Positions 29,001 through 36,548 of a stretch of DNA of 64,000 nt are shown piece after piece. The position numbers and the translations under genes are program-made. How positions within the stretch are numbered: the stretch's first letter is position 1; each line of letters starts with the position of its first letter. The stretch covers positions 124,001 to 188,000 of the forward strand of contig NZ_JAUQSW010000007.1 of assembly GCF_030581075.1 (NCBI RefSeq), written 5' to 3'. Source of the DNA: Hymenobacter cheonanensis (GTDB lineage Bacteria > Bacteroidota > Bacteroidia > Cytophagales > Hymenobacteraceae). The notes beneath the pieces were generated by a model, which was not told the origin of the DNA, made no database searches, and was given only the letters and a program-made list of their open reading frames with translations.

Positions 29001-29078
29001 GGCCTTAGCGAGCTGCTGCTGGGCCAGCACCGGCAGGGCTAGCCAGCATAAGAGCAGGGCAAGTACAAGTTGATACAT
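23001..29078 (-). CDS. Alpha-2-macroglobulin family protein with inserted carboxypeptidase-regulatory and TonB-plug module
   Basis: A 2025-residue exported protein, signal peptide MYQLVLALLLCWLALPVLAQ. The N-terminal 1100 residues are repeated macroglobulin-type beta domains. From about residue 1153 comes a CarboxypepD_reg/CnaB-like domain (RLLRGRVVDRATEEGLPGVT, FSFVGYETQE), the SusC-style junction EVVVTGYGTQ (about 1235), then a TonB-plug-like segment with LQGRAAGVSISG, ADIQEMKVLKGPEAAGLYGA and GGVVLITLKRG (to about 1345). The central A2M domain resumes near 1370 (ARLGTATGRVRAF). A thioester-type motif is kept: Cys1575-Asn-Glu-Gln1578, followed by an alpha-helical thioester domain. Bacterial A2Ms trap attacking proteases at the cell surface. 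No pbpC neighbour is present, unlike the proteobacterial arrangement. The embedded plug is highly unusual. Confidence 0.9.
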   Translation of the reverse strand: MYQLVLALLLCWLALPVLAQQQLAKARQSSYLTKVFRLTTAQAQRLYEHGLKAARPDFFTLAVDSFPSDKPAWPRLPLGYYLVAHTEGPELVYWLRAETSRTLQVIDNQTDLTLAVRDSLGQLLPNAQVAVSGQPLPYDPATRTYRRAKPSRDGIVAVTAGGRTSFHPLTQTYRQPGRTNWRTNGWLAAGRRVLYGRPLGYLTVPVWRTVRDLKHPSQVTTGLVGLLRSPFSEDVRDERQNRREQHHDQREERAQQKWQSYLIVSQPRYRPAHDTLRLKARVLRRGSGHLSTRPLTLWLSGGGLARRKRLASLRPVRPGTYEYSLPLTDTLGLRVGTTASLTLEDAQEQTIAEGEFRFEDYELNNNTFTLRMLEKTPRRGQPQAVFLRGTDASELNLLDARVRLTVVPTSGPREVLGRRLFVPDTLWTHTQALDPVGETRVNLPARIFPHMEFSYEVRATFLTTDNERHVETASLLYQLDPGRLHLTLAGDSVRLSYDSLGLDKPHRAKLEILRANTAPGDSTHFSSRVVRLPLALPVNPQAARYWVHDAAGRTADVYLSDSNAELTLASARTADSLRLAVSNPHRLPFWYYVYRGNELRYRGYTSDYQLAIKESNVAPWHVSLHYVWGGQLRSAEYSVGPVQRQLHIATDEPAIAYPGQRLRLGFVVTNEHGRPVPDADLTAYAYSSKFAQSTLPEIPDTAPPVPGRLARQRFALTPGFSHYATERQRLAWRQWQHQLGLDSLQFYHFLYPAGGAFYEYRPAPGGLTQVAVFVVDSGRVQAPIAIYVDGQPAYIHDINQGQPYVAVADSGHHTLSIRTPSRLITLRDVYLKAQHKLTLGLDPNQPCAELQVETRPTTLTPAELLTLRRTLLAVQGQPAATLRQGPVLRPLAASYYASTLRVAGPFRPDSILLRPLHDEYEVATNQRRKFLFEPLYSYQFSPGVVKMICVDPGALGLLNGAGLPATLPLGDFAYTEAMLRPWKYEPAAKPQAPVRRKKLRTSRPNSYTEYYRSAPKLTYPGRSLPGQGRLDLLLPDSVAQPLYVLLTRPDRPKFQRLQPAQQLAQGLAPGRYRVAVLLADSSCLISKDLVLVQADGQTYYRLHRTERQLAKALSHRLNQWLWRLTPVVPKPVVAPEQRRIQVTQPSTPGVNQRLLRGRVVDRATEEGLPGVTVLVKGTTLGTSTAADGSFELHAPFATQTLIFSFVGYETQEQNVDYSSKLLVAMSMSMQQLSEVVVTGYGTQTRRDYAGSATSVSYSLQGRAAGVSISGAPAQVLIRGASTVAASEQPLYIVNGLPFTGRLADIAPADIQEMKVLKGPEAAGLYGARASGGVVLITLKRGGTLARQPAGAADLLPGADQRLMLRRHFSDHAWWRPTLVTDAQGRAHTNVVLPDDVTSWDTFVIGSDGHARLGTATGRVRAFKSLLASLNGPRFLLAGDRVQLLGKALNYQPDTAQLTTTFRVGGQVVRRQARRVGTALIDTLTVTAPAAGDSLQVTFGLEQASGYADGEQRSLPVLPVGTRERVGTYAVLTAADTTLALPLNPSLGEVQLRVESDALPTLLAEIHHLQEYAYLCNEQAASRLLALLLEQRICAAQGTAFKSQKIVNFLIKKLQDGRHQPEGIWGTWPNSAVSPWATVHVVEALLEAEKLGYASGLDRGPLQAYLLHELDESLSQPTSTHPYSGHFASDDDQIRLLKLLHDLGTSADYGTYLRRVEASAPRRPPLDRYLALTELRQQLGLSYQLDTLRRYRLRTELGGASYGDTLRESSYYRYLLDQRVGTTLLAYKLLRHQGGHTAELARIRTYLLGLRGGDYWRSTYESAQILLTIGPDLLIPNSGGKMAQVQLSGSPALPAGVVSTFPLALTLPAGTGALTLRKQGGLPVYATAYQTRWNPTPTAATAPFTVTTTLAGQASGHVRLPAGQPAELEVTIDVKADVRYALLEVPIPAGCSYGPPAPTNYIEVHREYLKHQVGIFIDRLPAGRHTFRVALQPRYRGSYTFNPAKLEMVYFPTKYGRTAGKRVEIN

Positions 29079-29158
29079 AAGCGGCGGGGTAGAGATTGGC
29101 TACCTGATGCCGCCGCCGGTTTTTTTGCACAGCGCTTGCTTGCACAAGCTATTAAAAA

Positions 29159-29264
29159 ACGCCCGTCATGCTGAGCTTGCCGAAGCATCTTGGCTGGTCA
29201 CATAAGGAATAAAAACCTTACGCATTCTGGCAAGATGCTTCGGCAAGCTCAGCATGACGGGCGT
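29159..29264. repeat. Palindromic intergenic repeat, family 1 (copy B)
   Basis: Perfect 34-bp arms 29159-29192 and 29231-29264, starting ACGCCCGTCATGCTGAGC, with a 38-base loop. It begins 21 bases 3' of the SDR stop codon (minus strand) and upstream of the macroglobulin start. Confidence 0.92.
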
Positions 29265-29285
29265 GTTTAGAAGCTCTTACTTAGG

Positions 29286-30002
29286 CTACGGGTTAGTCGA
29301 CCACAGCCCCGCTTCCTTGATAAAGATGCGGCGATTGAGCTTCAATTGCGAGATGATGAACTCGGCAATGTCCTCGGGCTGCATCACCTTGTCGGGGTTG
29401 CCGTCGGTAAGGTTATTGTTGATAGCCAGCTCGGTAGCCACCGTGCTGGGTGTAAGGGCGCTCACCCGGATATTGTGCTTGCGCACTTCCTGCATCAGGG
29501 CTTCGCTCAGGCCCATCACCGCAAATTTGGAGGCGCTATAGGCGCTGCTGCCCGCGGCGGCGCGCAGCCCCGAGGTCGAGGAAATGTTGATAATGTCGCC
29601 GCTCTGGCGCGCTATCATGGCCGGCAGGGCGGCGCGCGTCACATAGTACACCCCTAGCAGATTCACCCGGATAATGTGCTCCCAATCGGCCACGGGCATG
29701 TCCAGAAACTTAGCAAACGTGCCGATGCCCGCGTTGTTAATCAGGATATCAAGCGGCCCCAGCTCGCCGGTGATGTGGGCCACGGCGGCGTTCACGGCGG
29801 CTTCGTCGGCCACGTCGGCGGCGGCGAAACTGGTTTTTACGCCCAGCTTTTGCAGCTCAGCGGCTACTTCCTGAAGTTGGTTTTCGGAGCGGGCCAGCAG
29901 GCCTACGTGCACGCCTTCGTGGGCCAGCGCTACGGCCACGGCTTTGCCGATGCCTTTGCCGGCGCCCGTTACGAGGGCGACTTTTCCAGTTAGTTTTTCC
30001 AT
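29286..30002 (-). CDS. Short-chain dehydrogenase/reductase, 3-oxoacyl-ACP reductase type
   Basis: A classical SDR of 238 residues. The NAD(P) loop is TGAGKGIG (12-19), NNAG lies at 89-92, and the catalytic set is Asn114, Ser142, Tyr155 and Lys159 (YSASK). An Arg in the LLARSEN segment after the second beta strand suggests NADPH preference. The closest named relatives are FabG-like reductases, but a stand-alone copy outside a fatty-acid cluster may act on another ketone or alcohol, so no gene symbol is given. It is divergent from the quinone oxidoreductase gene by 113 bases; both are NADPH-type enzymes and may share a promoter region. A long palindrome follows the stop. Confidence 0.92.
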   Translation of the reverse strand: MEKLTGKVALVTGAGKGIGKAVAVALAHEGVHVGLLARSENQLQEVAAELQKLGVKTSFAAADVADEAAVNAAVAHITGELGPLDILINNAGIGTFAKFLDMPVADWEHIIRVNLLGVYYVTRAALPAMIARQSGDIINISSTSGLRAAAGSSAYSASKFAVMGLSEALMQEVRKHNIRVSALTPSTVATELAINNNLTDGNPDKVMQPEDIAEFIISQLKLNRRIFIKEAGLWSTNP

Positions 30003-30115
30003 GATGAAGTAAGAAATGAGGGCAGATGACTGCCTTCGCCATAACCCGCCAAGTGGGCATTGGGTTACACAGATGCCAGTTGCCGCCCCGGCAGGGCTAG
30101 CTTCCCCTCCTTACT

Positions 30116-31087
30116 ATGAAAGCCATTGTGATTACCCGCCCCGGCGGCCCCGAGGTATTGGAGCTGCAAGAGCGCCCCCAACCGGTGCCCGCTGCCCACG
30201 AAGTCCTTATCAAGGTGAAAGCCGCCGGCCTCAACCGCTCCGACTTGGCCCTGCGCGCGGGCAAATACGGCGGCCAGCCGGTGGCCGGCGTGGTGCCCGG
30301 CCTGGAGGTAGCTGGCGAGGTAGTGGCCGTGGGCGCCACCGCCGCGCGCTGGCAGGTGGGCGACCGTGTGTGCGCCCTGCTGAGCGAAGGCGCCTACGCC
30401 GAGTACGCGGCCGTAGATGCCCGCCACTGCCTGCCCGTGCCCGCCGGCTGGTCGCTGCTGGAAGCCGCCAGCCTGCCCGAAACCACCTTCACGGTGTGGG
30501 CCAACGTGTTTCAGGCGGCCGCCTTGCAGCCCGGCGAAACGGTGCTGGTGCACGGCGGTAGCAGCGGTATTGGCCTCACGCTCATTCAGCTGGGGCACGC
30601 GCTGGGCCACCGGGTGCTGGCCACCGCCGGCTCGCCCGATAAGTGCCAGGCCTGCGAGCGGCTGGGCGCCGCCCGGTGCGTCAACTACAAGCACGACGAC
30701 TTCGAGCAGGCGTTTAAAGACGAGAAAATCGACGTTATCCTCGATATGGTGGGTGGCAACTACACCGCCAAAAACCTGCGCCTGCTAGCCCCCGACGGCC
30801 GCCTGCAAAACCTCAACGCCATGCAGGGCGCCAAGGTTGAAATCAACCTGCTTGACATCATGACCAAGCGCCTGCGCCTGAGCGGCAGCATGCTGCGCCC
30901 CCGCTCGGCCGACTTCAAAGCCGCCTTGGCCGCCGAGGTCGAAAAGTACGTGTGGCCGCTGGCGGCTGCCGGCCAATTGGAGCCGGTTATCTACAAAACC
31001 TTCCCGCTGGCCGAGGCGGCGAAGGCGCAGGAGTTGATGGACAGCAGCGAGCACATCGGCAAGATTTTGCTGGTGAATGAGGGGTAG
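30116..31087 (+). CDS. NAD(P)H-quinone oxidoreductase / zinc-independent alcohol dehydrogenase family
   Basis: A 323-residue medium-chain dehydrogenase of the quinone oxidoreductase (QOR, PIG3-like) group. The N-terminal GroES-like domain shows ITRPGGPEVLEL, VLIKVKAAGLNRSD and PGLEVAGEV; the Rossmann domain has VLVHGGSSGIGLTLIQL (about 143-159), the usual NADPH loop. Structural and catalytic zinc ligands of alcohol dehydrogenases are missing, as expected for QORs. It probably reduces quinones or enones with NADPH in the cytoplasm. The start ATG at 30116 fits the family N-terminus. It diverges from the SDR gene; a large palindromic repeat follows the stop. Confidence 0.92.
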   Translation: MKAIVITRPGGPEVLELQERPQPVPAAHEVLIKVKAAGLNRSDLALRAGKYGGQPVAGVVPGLEVAGEVVAVGATAARWQVGDRVCALLSEGAYAEYAAVDARHCLPVPAGWSLLEAASLPETTFTVWANVFQAAALQPGETVLVHGGSSGIGLTLIQLGHALGHRVLATAGSPDKCQACERLGAARCVNYKHDDFEQAFKDEKIDVILDMVGGNYTAKNLRLLAPDGRLQNLNAMQGAKVEINLLDIMTKRLRLSGSMLRPRSADFKAALAAEVEKYVWPLAAAGQLEPVIYKTFPLAEAAKAQELMDSSEHIGKILLVNEG

Positions 31088-31108
31088 AGGTGGGCTCGCC
31101 TTGCGTGG

Positions 31109-31234
31109 ACCTCACCCCCTAGCCCCCTCTCCTTGGGGAGAGGGGGAACTAGCTCTAGCTTTTCTTGTCATTTAGCTCTAGAATTAGCGACTAGTCCCCC
31201 CTCTCCCCAAGGAGAGGGGGCTAGGGGGTGAGGT
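31109..31234. repeat. Palindromic intergenic repeat, family 2 (copy A)
   Basis: Arms 31109-31152 and 31191-31234, 44 bp with one mismatch, start ACCTCACCCCCTAGCCCC and contain the inner hairpin CTCTCCTTGGGGAG. Loop 38 bases. It lies between convergent stop codons. Confidence 0.92.
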
Positions 31235-31260
31235 TGACGCCAGACAAGCCCACGCGCAGG

Positions 31261-31710
31261 CTACTTCAGCACTTGCGCGGCGTGCTCCTTGGTGTCGGGG
31301 CGCTTGATAACCTTCTCAATCAAGCCGTTGGCGTCGATGAGGAAGGTGGTGCGCACGGTGCCCCAGTAGGTTTTGCCGTAGTTTTTCTTTTCCTGCCACA
31401 CGCCGTAGGCGTTCACGATGGCTTTGTCGGCATCGGCTACGAGGGGGAAGTTCAGGTCGTATTTCGCCGCAAACTTGCCGTGCGAGGCCGTGTCATCGGT
31501 GCTCACGCCCACTACCTTGATGCCCTGGGCAGCTAGCTGGGCTTCGTTGTCGCGTAGGTTGCAGGCTTGGGCGGTGCAGCCGGGCGTATCATCCTTGGGA
31601 TAGAAGTACAGCGCCACGCGCTGGCCCCGCAGGCTGCTCAGGGTGAAGGGATTGCCATGTTGGTCGGGGGCGGTGAAATCGGGGGCTAGGGCGCCGGGCT
31701 CGGGAAGCAT
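31261..31710 (-). CDS. bcp: Thiol peroxidase Bcp (peroxiredoxin Q)
   Basis: A 149-residue peroxiredoxin that reduces hydrogen peroxide and organic hydroperoxides, using thioredoxin as reductant. The peroxidatic site is YPKDDTPGCTAQAC: Cys45 is the peroxidatic cysteine, and Cys50 five residues later is the resolving cysteine typical of atypical 2-Cys PrxQ. VALYFYPKDD and TTFLIDANGLIE are also family features. Length is normal. The ATG at 31710 gives MLPEPGALAPDFTAPD, the usual start of the fold. It converges on the quinone oxidoreductase gene and is preceded by palindromic repeat copy C. Confidence 0.95.
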   Translation of the reverse strand: MLPEPGALAPDFTAPDQHGNPFTLSSLRGQRVALYFYPKDDTPGCTAQACNLRDNEAQLAAQGIKVVGVSTDDTASHGKFAAKYDLNFPLVADADKAIVNAYGVWQEKKNYGKTYWGTVRTTFLIDANGLIEKVIKRPDTKEHAAQVLK

Positions 31711-31791
31711 CTTTTTGAATTATGAGTTAGAAGTTATGAGTTGGGGCTAGTGAGGGAGGCGTTGGAAATAACGCTTGTCAACCCCGCGGTT

Positions 31792-31883
31792 GTCATGCTG
31801 AACGCAGTGAAGCATCTTGCTCGCATCGCTAGGGTTGCTGCCCCAACGATTCGGCCAAGATGCTTCACTGCGTTCAGCATGAC
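31792..31883. repeat. Palindromic intergenic repeat, family 1 (copy C, second subtype)
   Basis: Perfect 28-bp arms 31792-31819 and 31856-31883, beginning GTCATGCTGAACGCAGTG. The loop contains CGCTAGGG and CCCCAACGATTCG, also found in copy D at 43838. It lies 3' of the M23 gene. Confidence 0.92.
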
Positions 31884-31915
31884 GAACGACAAATGACGGA
31901 TGACCAACGCGGATT

Positions 31916-33961
31916 TTACAAATTCAGCGGAATAACCTTCTCGTTGCCCGCTTGGTCGGTGAGGCGCAGCTCGGCGGGGCCGCGCAGCTTGGGCCCTAGC
32001 GTGTCGCCGGCCACGGTGAAGAGCGTGGCGTTTTTGTACTCGTAGCGCAGCAGCCGGAACTGCCCGCCCACGAGCAATTTATAAGAGGCTAGCCCCGAGA
32101 GGTCGTCGCCAACCCGAAAGGTGAGCTGGCCGCCGGCCCGACCCACAAGCTGGGCCGAAGGCGCCTTGGTATCGGCATAGAGCCGAAACTGACCGAACTG
32201 CTTGAGATTGGCCGAAATCTGGGTGCCGGCCTCGTTCCAGGTGCCGCCCACGTAGGTTCGGCCGCCCTTGGCCGACACGCTGTAGATGGCGGTGCGGGGG
32301 CGGGCGGCGGGGGGCACGGTGGGCTTCAGGGTGAGGCGCAGCGGCAGGTAGAGCGGCACGAGCGGCGTGCCTATCGTCCAGCTTTCGGGGGCTAGCGGGC
32401 CGGCATCGGCGCGGTGCGCGGTGCTGAGGTAGAGGTTGGAAAACAGCGTTTGGGACCCAAAAACCACGTTGGCATAGGGCGTGGCGTAGTTAGTTTCCTG
32501 GCCGGGCGGAATCAGGGCCTGGCGGTCAAATACCTGGTGTAGCTCGCCGAGCAGCAGCGAGTCGGGCAGGCCGGCGCGCAGGTCGTAGAGGTAGGTGGTG
32601 GCCGCGCCCACCGAGTAGCTGGGGCGCAGGGCTAGCTGCCGGCCGCCGCGCCGCAGCAGCAGGTACTGGGGCTGGTCGGCAGTGTCGGTGGGGGCGTTGA
32701 GAACCGTGGCGTGCAGCAGGTTGCGGGTAATGTCGTAGGTGAGCTTGGGGCGGCCGGGGGCCGCGGCGCCGGGCAGCTTCACGTAATCGGCGGGCTTTTC
32801 GCCGCGCAGCACGAGGTGGGCCGTGGCCTTATTGTTGTAAGCGTCGGCTAGCTCAAAATCAAGGCTATACACCTTGCCAGCCTGCACGTCGAGCTTGCCC
32901 TGGCCCAGGCCGGGCGGCGTGTAAAAGGGCAGGTCGTTGCCGTCCTCCACCCACAGCTTTTGCAGGGTGCGGCCACTGGTGCGGGCGTAGGCGTAGTCCA
33001 CAAAGTTGTTGACCTGCCGGGTACCGTTGGGAAAGGGCACGGCGTCAATCACGTGCTGGTAGTGCGGCTGGCCATTCACACGCACCGTCACGCGCTGAAT
33101 ACCATTCTTGTTCCAGGCATTGTCGAAGCGGTCGAAGCCTTGCAAAAGCAGGCCCACCTGCCCAAAGCACACCACAGTATCGGGCCACGCGGTGGCCGCG
33201 CCGGGCAGCGGCTGCAGCCGGGGCACCAGCAGCGCCCGCTCGAAGCGCTGGCGCACCCTGGCCGTGATGGCCAGCGGCTCCACAGCCAGCGCCTGCAGGG
33301 TGGGCCCGGTGTGGTCCTGAATCTCCGAAAAGCCGCCCCACTGCAACGGGTTCAGCTGGCGGTCCTGGGCGTCGCGCACTTCCCAGTGCAGGTGCGGGCC
33401 GGCCGAGCCGCCCGTGTTGCCTGATAGCGCCACTTCCTCGCCACGCTTTACCGGGAACTGGCCGGGCTGAAAAAACAGCTCCAGCTCGTAGGTCTGCTTC
33501 TCGTATTGCTGGCGCAGCAACTCGGCCCCCACGGCGCCGGCAAACTTATTGAGGTGGCCGTACACGGTAGTCAGGCCGTTGGGGTGGGTGATATACAGCA
33601 CGTTGCCGTAGCCGAAGGCCGACTGCTTGAGGCGCGAGATGTAGCCATCGGCCGAGGCGTACACCGGCTTATTGACCCCGCCGCCCGTCTTGATGTCGAG
33701 GCCGCCGTGGAAGTGGTTGGGCCGCAGCTCGCCCATGCTGGCCGCCAGAAAGCCCGGCTGCCCCGGCGCAATCGGAAACAGGAAATAGCCCGGCGCCACC
33801 TCCACCTTGCCCGCCGCGGCGGCCGGCTTAATGGGCCCACTCACGCGGCGGGTAGTGGTGTCGTCCTGGCCATCATCCTGGCCGTGGCCCACGGTAGCCA
33901 GCAATAAAAAGCCGCCCAGCGCCGGTAGCGACAGCCGACGCAGTAGTTTGATAGTTAGCAA
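31916..33961 (-). CDS. M23 family metallopeptidase, secreted (large form)
   Basis: A 681-residue exported protein. Only a TTG at 33961 gives a full signal sequence (LLRRLSLPALGGFLLLATVGHG); no in-frame ATG exists before residue 76. The LytM/M23 domain is near the N-terminus (about 60-200) with HFHGGLDIK (His85, Asp89), YGHLN (His136) and GPHLHWEV (His190, His192), the full zinc set, so it should be an active glycyl or muropeptide endopeptidase acting on cell-wall peptides. The remaining 480 residues are beta-rich, with Ig-like segments ending in LRLTDQAGNEKVIPLNL; their role is unknown. This layout of N-terminal peptidase plus long beta tail is common in Bacteroidota. Confidence 0.9.
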   Translation of the reverse strand: MLTIKLLRRLSLPALGGFLLLATVGHGQDDGQDDTTTRRVSGPIKPAAAAGKVEVAPGYFLFPIAPGQPGFLAASMGELRPNHFHGGLDIKTGGGVNKPVYASADGYISRLKQSAFGYGNVLYITHPNGLTTVYGHLNKFAGAVGAELLRQQYEKQTYELELFFQPGQFPVKRGEEVALSGNTGGSAGPHLHWEVRDAQDRQLNPLQWGGFSEIQDHTGPTLQALAVEPLAITARVRQRFERALLVPRLQPLPGAATAWPDTVVCFGQVGLLLQGFDRFDNAWNKNGIQRVTVRVNGQPHYQHVIDAVPFPNGTRQVNNFVDYAYARTSGRTLQKLWVEDGNDLPFYTPPGLGQGKLDVQAGKVYSLDFELADAYNNKATAHLVLRGEKPADYVKLPGAAAPGRPKLTYDITRNLLHATVLNAPTDTADQPQYLLLRRGGRQLALRPSYSVGAATTYLYDLRAGLPDSLLLGELHQVFDRQALIPPGQETNYATPYANVVFGSQTLFSNLYLSTAHRADAGPLAPESWTIGTPLVPLYLPLRLTLKPTVPPAARPRTAIYSVSAKGGRTYVGGTWNEAGTQISANLKQFGQFRLYADTKAPSAQLVGRAGGQLTFRVGDDLSGLASYKLLVGGQFRLLRYEYKNATLFTVAGDTLGPKLRGPAELRLTDQAGNEKVIPLNL

Positions 33962-34022
33962 AATAGATTAATTTTATTCGAATAGTAAAAGCCAGCGTAC
34001 TGAGTACGTTTTCTAACGCGAA

Positions 34023-34128
34023 ACCCCACCCCCAGCCCCTCCCCTTCGGGAGAGGGGAGCCACGGCGGGGCTAATTTGCTCAATCGTCAGGCTCCCCTCC
34101 CTTGAAGGGGAGGGGCTGGGGGTGGGGT
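34023..34128. repeat. Palindromic intergenic repeat, family 2 (copy B)
   Basis: Arms 34023-34060 and 34091-34128 (38 bp, few mismatches) start ACCCCACCCCCAGCCCC and each hold a small inner hairpin. It lies between the M23 start and the FAH hydrolase stop, 15 bases from the latter. Confidence 0.9.
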
Positions 34129-34142
34129 AAGGCGCCAGGGGC

Positions 34143-34757
34143 CTAGCGCACGGGCACTTCCAGAATTTTCTCGTTTTCGAGGTAGCCCACCAGCTCATCG
34201 CCGGGCTTTACGGGACCTACGCCGGCGGGCGTGCCGGTGAAGATGAGGTCGCCCTGCTTGAGGGTAATGTACTGCGACACGAAGCTGAGGATTTTGGCAA
34301 ACGGGTGCAGCATCAGGCCCGAGTTGCCCTGCTGGCGCACCTCGCCGTTTACTTCGAGCCGGAAATTGATGTTGGCAAAATCCGGGAACTCGGCCACCGG
34401 CTTGAAGGTGGGCGACACGGGCGCCGAGCCGTCGAAGGCCTTGGCCAGCTCCCAGGGCAGGCCCTTTTTCTTAAGCTCGCTCTGCAGGTCGCGGGCCGTG
34501 AAATCAATGCCCAGCCCGATGGCGTCGAAGTATGTGTGGGCAAATTTTTCCTCGATGTGGCGGCCGTTTTTGCTGATGCGCAGCACCAGCTCCAGCTCAT
34601 GGTGCACATCCTGGGAGAAATCGGGCACGAAAAAGGGCTGGCCGCGCTGCACCAGGGCAGTTTCGGGCTTGAGGAAGATGACCGGGGCGGCGGGCGTCTC
34701 GTTGTGCAGCTCGGCAATGTGGTCGGCGTAGTTGCGGCCGATGCAGATAATTTTCAT
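34143..34757 (-). CDS. Fumarylacetoacetate hydrolase family protein
   Basis: 204 residues from the ATG at 34757 (MKIICIGRNYADH); the open frame continues 28 codons upstream, but that part crosses a -7-like box and is not family-like. FAH features: GRNYADHI, PVIFLKPETAL, the metal-binding Glu pair in HHELELVLRI, DFTARDLQ, KAFDGSAPVSP, and FTGTPAGVGPVKPGD near the end. The family includes acylpyruvate hydrolases, hydratases and oxaloacetate decarboxylases; this size and the SLT-like core fit the acylpyruvase (FAHD1/YcgM) branch, but substrate cannot be fixed. Upstream lies TTACTTTG as a possible promoter. Cytoplasmic, Mg2+ dependent. Confidence 0.92.
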   Translation of the reverse strand: MKIICIGRNYADHIAELHNETPAAPVIFLKPETALVQRGQPFFVPDFSQDVHHELELVLRISKNGRHIEEKFAHTYFDAIGLGIDFTARDLQSELKKKGLPWELAKAFDGSAPVSPTFKPVAEFPDFANINFRLEVNGEVRQQGNSGLMLHPFAKILSFVSQYITLKQGDLIFTGTPAGVGPVKPGDELVGYLENEKILEVPVR

Positions 34758-34840
34758 GGACAAGGAATAACTAAGGAAGGCGGCCAGGCGCCAAGCGTGG
34801 GGCTGGCCCGCGCCCGCCCGGGGCGCGGCCGGCCGCTGCA

Positions 34841-34848
34841 CAAAGTAA
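34841..34848 (-). promoter_or_regulatory. Possible -7 box of FAH gene
   Basis: Minus strand TTACTTTG, one base from TAnnTTTG, about 80 bases before the ATG at 34757. Confidence 0.33.
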
Positions 34849-34966
34849 ACATTTCCCCCGCCCGGTTGCGTATAGGCGGCACGGCCTGGCTAGCTTTTTG
34901 GCACCAGTTTGGCGGTCCGGGCGGGGCTAGGCCACTCTTTCTCTAAACCTTACCAACGCTTTTTTC

Positions 34967-35761
34967 ATGTTCAAGAAAATCGTACTCGCCAGCAGTTTGC
35001 TGCTCGCCGCCGGCTGCACCACCGTGCCCATTACGGGGCGCCGCCAGCTCAGCCTGGTGTCAGACAGTGAGATGAATACGCTGGCCGTGACCCAGTACAA
35101 GCAAACCCTGACCACGGCCAAGCTCTCGACCAATGCCGAACAAACGGCCATGGTGCGCCGCGTGGGCGAGCGCGTGGCCGCCGCCGTGCAGCAGTACTTC
35201 AAGCAGCAGGGCCAGAGCAGCCAGCTGGAAGGCTACCAGTGGGAATTTAACCTCATCGACGACCCCAAAACGGTGAATGCCTGGTGCATGCCCGGCGGCA
35301 AGGTGGCCGTGTACACGGGCATTCTGCCCTTCACGCGCGACGAAAACGGCCTGGCCGTAGTGCTGGGCCACGAAATTTCGCACGCCGTGGCCAAGCACGG
35401 CGCCGAGCGTATGAGCGACCAGCTAGCCCTGCAGCTGGGCGGCACGGCGCTGGCCACCGCGTTTTCGCAAAACCCCACGGCTACCGGCACGCTGTTTAAT
35501 ACCGTAATCGGGGCCGGCGAGCAGGGAGCCGCCCTGGCCTTCAGCCGCCGCCAGGAAAGCGAGGCCGACCACCTGGGCCTGATTTTTATGGCCATGGCCG
35601 GCTACAACCCCGCTGGCGCCGTGCCTTTTTGGGAGCGCATGGCCGCGCAGAGCCAGAACAACACGCCGGTTTTCCTCTCCGACCACCCCGCCGATGCTAC
35701 CCGCATTGCCGACATTCAGCGCCTGCTGCCCGAGGCCGAGAAATACTACAAGCCGCGCTAG
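34967..35761 (+). CDS. M48 family zinc metalloprotease lipoprotein
   Basis: 264 residues: lipoprotein signal MFKKIVLASSLLLAAGC with Cys17, then an Oma1/BepA-type M48 peptidase. The zinc site is HEISH (His135, Glu136, His139), with the third ligand expected in RRQESEADHLG (Glu197 or Glu199). The N-terminal mature segment TTVPITGRRQLSLVSDSEMN is the standard start of the family, which does quality control of envelope proteins such as outer-membrane assembly substrates. There is no TPR domain, unlike E. coli BepA. The ATG at 34967 fits the signal. It is divergent from the FAH gene; a GC-rich hairpin follows the stop. Confidence 0.93.
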   Translation: MFKKIVLASSLLLAAGCTTVPITGRRQLSLVSDSEMNTLAVTQYKQTLTTAKLSTNAEQTAMVRRVGERVAAAVQQYFKQQGQSSQLEGYQWEFNLIDDPKTVNAWCMPGGKVAVYTGILPFTRDENGLAVVLGHEISHAVAKHGAERMSDQLALQLGGTALATAFSQNPTATGTLFNTVIGAGEQGAALAFSRRQESEADHLGLIFMAMAGYNPAGAVPFWERMAAQSQNNTPVFLSDHPADATRIADIQRLLPEAEKYYKPR

Positions 35762-35801
35762 CCCGCCGGGCTGGCTCAACCCTACGGCTGCCGATGAAAA
35801 C

Positions 35802-35829
35802 GGGCGCGCCGGCCGTAGCTGGCGCGCCC
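35802..35829 (+). terminator. GC-rich hairpin after M48 gene
   Basis: GGGCGCGCC and GGCGCGCCC form a perfect 9-bp stem with a 10-base loop 40 bases after the stop; no T-run follows. Confidence 0.4.
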
Positions 35830-35930
35830 CGCCCGGGCGGCTGGGGCACGCGGCGCGGCAAGGGGATTAAATCAATTTAAAGCGTAGCCTCGTATGACGG
35901 CTGTTCATTCCCAAAGGAAGCCTGCCTATT

Positions 35931-36548
35931 ATGCGTACTCTACCCCGATTGTTTGGTTTGCTGCTGCTTGGCGTGCTCAGCGGCTTGCTGCTGCTGTCGT
36001 CGTGCGAAACCACGCGCCGCCGCGAGCGTAGCGACCCTAGCCGCGAGGCCCAGCGCCTGAGCGACGCGGCGGGTGCCTCGCTCTCGGGCTCGGCCAGCAG
36101 CCGCCAGATTATGCAGCTCGATGGCAAGGGCAAGGTAAAGTACAAGCTGTCCCAGTCGGTAATGGCGGCGGCCCTCATCCGGCAGTTCGATGACGGCACG
36201 GTGTTCGACCGCATTATGGTGCGCAAAGCGCCGGGCAGCGAGGACAAACAGCCCGTGTACTACCTCATTGGCATGGGCCACAACAACGGGGCCTACCGGG
36301 CCGTGGCCCTGCCGCTGCGCGGCACCGACGACAGTACTTATTACCTCACGCCCGCCGCCAGCCGCTACGTCATTACGGGGGTGGGCTGCCCTAGCTGCTA
36401 CTTCGATTTTGAGGACGGCCACATTGTGGGCACCACCTGCGACGACAACTCGGGCGGGAGCAGCTGCACCATGAAAGTGCTGGCCGCCAATGAGATATTT
36501 GCCAAAGTGCAGCCCGAAGACCCCATCGCCAAAAAGAAGCGCAAATGA
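35931..36548 (+). CDS. Lipoprotein of unknown function
   Basis: 205 residues with a strong lipoprotein signal (LFGLLLLGVLSGLLLLSSC, Cys25) followed by a basic stretch TTRRRERS. The mature protein has no domain I can name. Visible points: YYLIGMGHNNGAYRAVALPL, then a cluster of four cysteines in GVGCPSCYFDF, GTTCDDN and SSCTMKV, which could form disulfides or bind metal outside the cytoplasm, and a lysine-rich end. The stop codon overlaps the start of a 39-codon frame (ATGA), suggesting coupled translation. M48 lipoprotein lies upstream on the same strand, 169 bases away. Function unknown. Confidence 0.72.
   Translation: MRTLPRLFGLLLLGVLSGLLLLSSCETTRRRERSDPSREAQRLSDAAGASLSGSASSRQIMQLDGKGKVKYKLSQSVMAAALIRQFDDGTVFDRIMVRKAPGSEDKQPVYYLIGMGHNNGAYRAVALPLRGTDDSTYYLTPAASRYVITGVGCPSCYFDFEDGHIVGTTCDDNSGGSSCTMKVLAANEIFAKVQPEDPIAKKKRK

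Noticed and set aside
22895..31883. Repeats considered as a CRISPR array
   Set aside because: The repeats are single palindromes far apart with no regular spacers and no cas genes.
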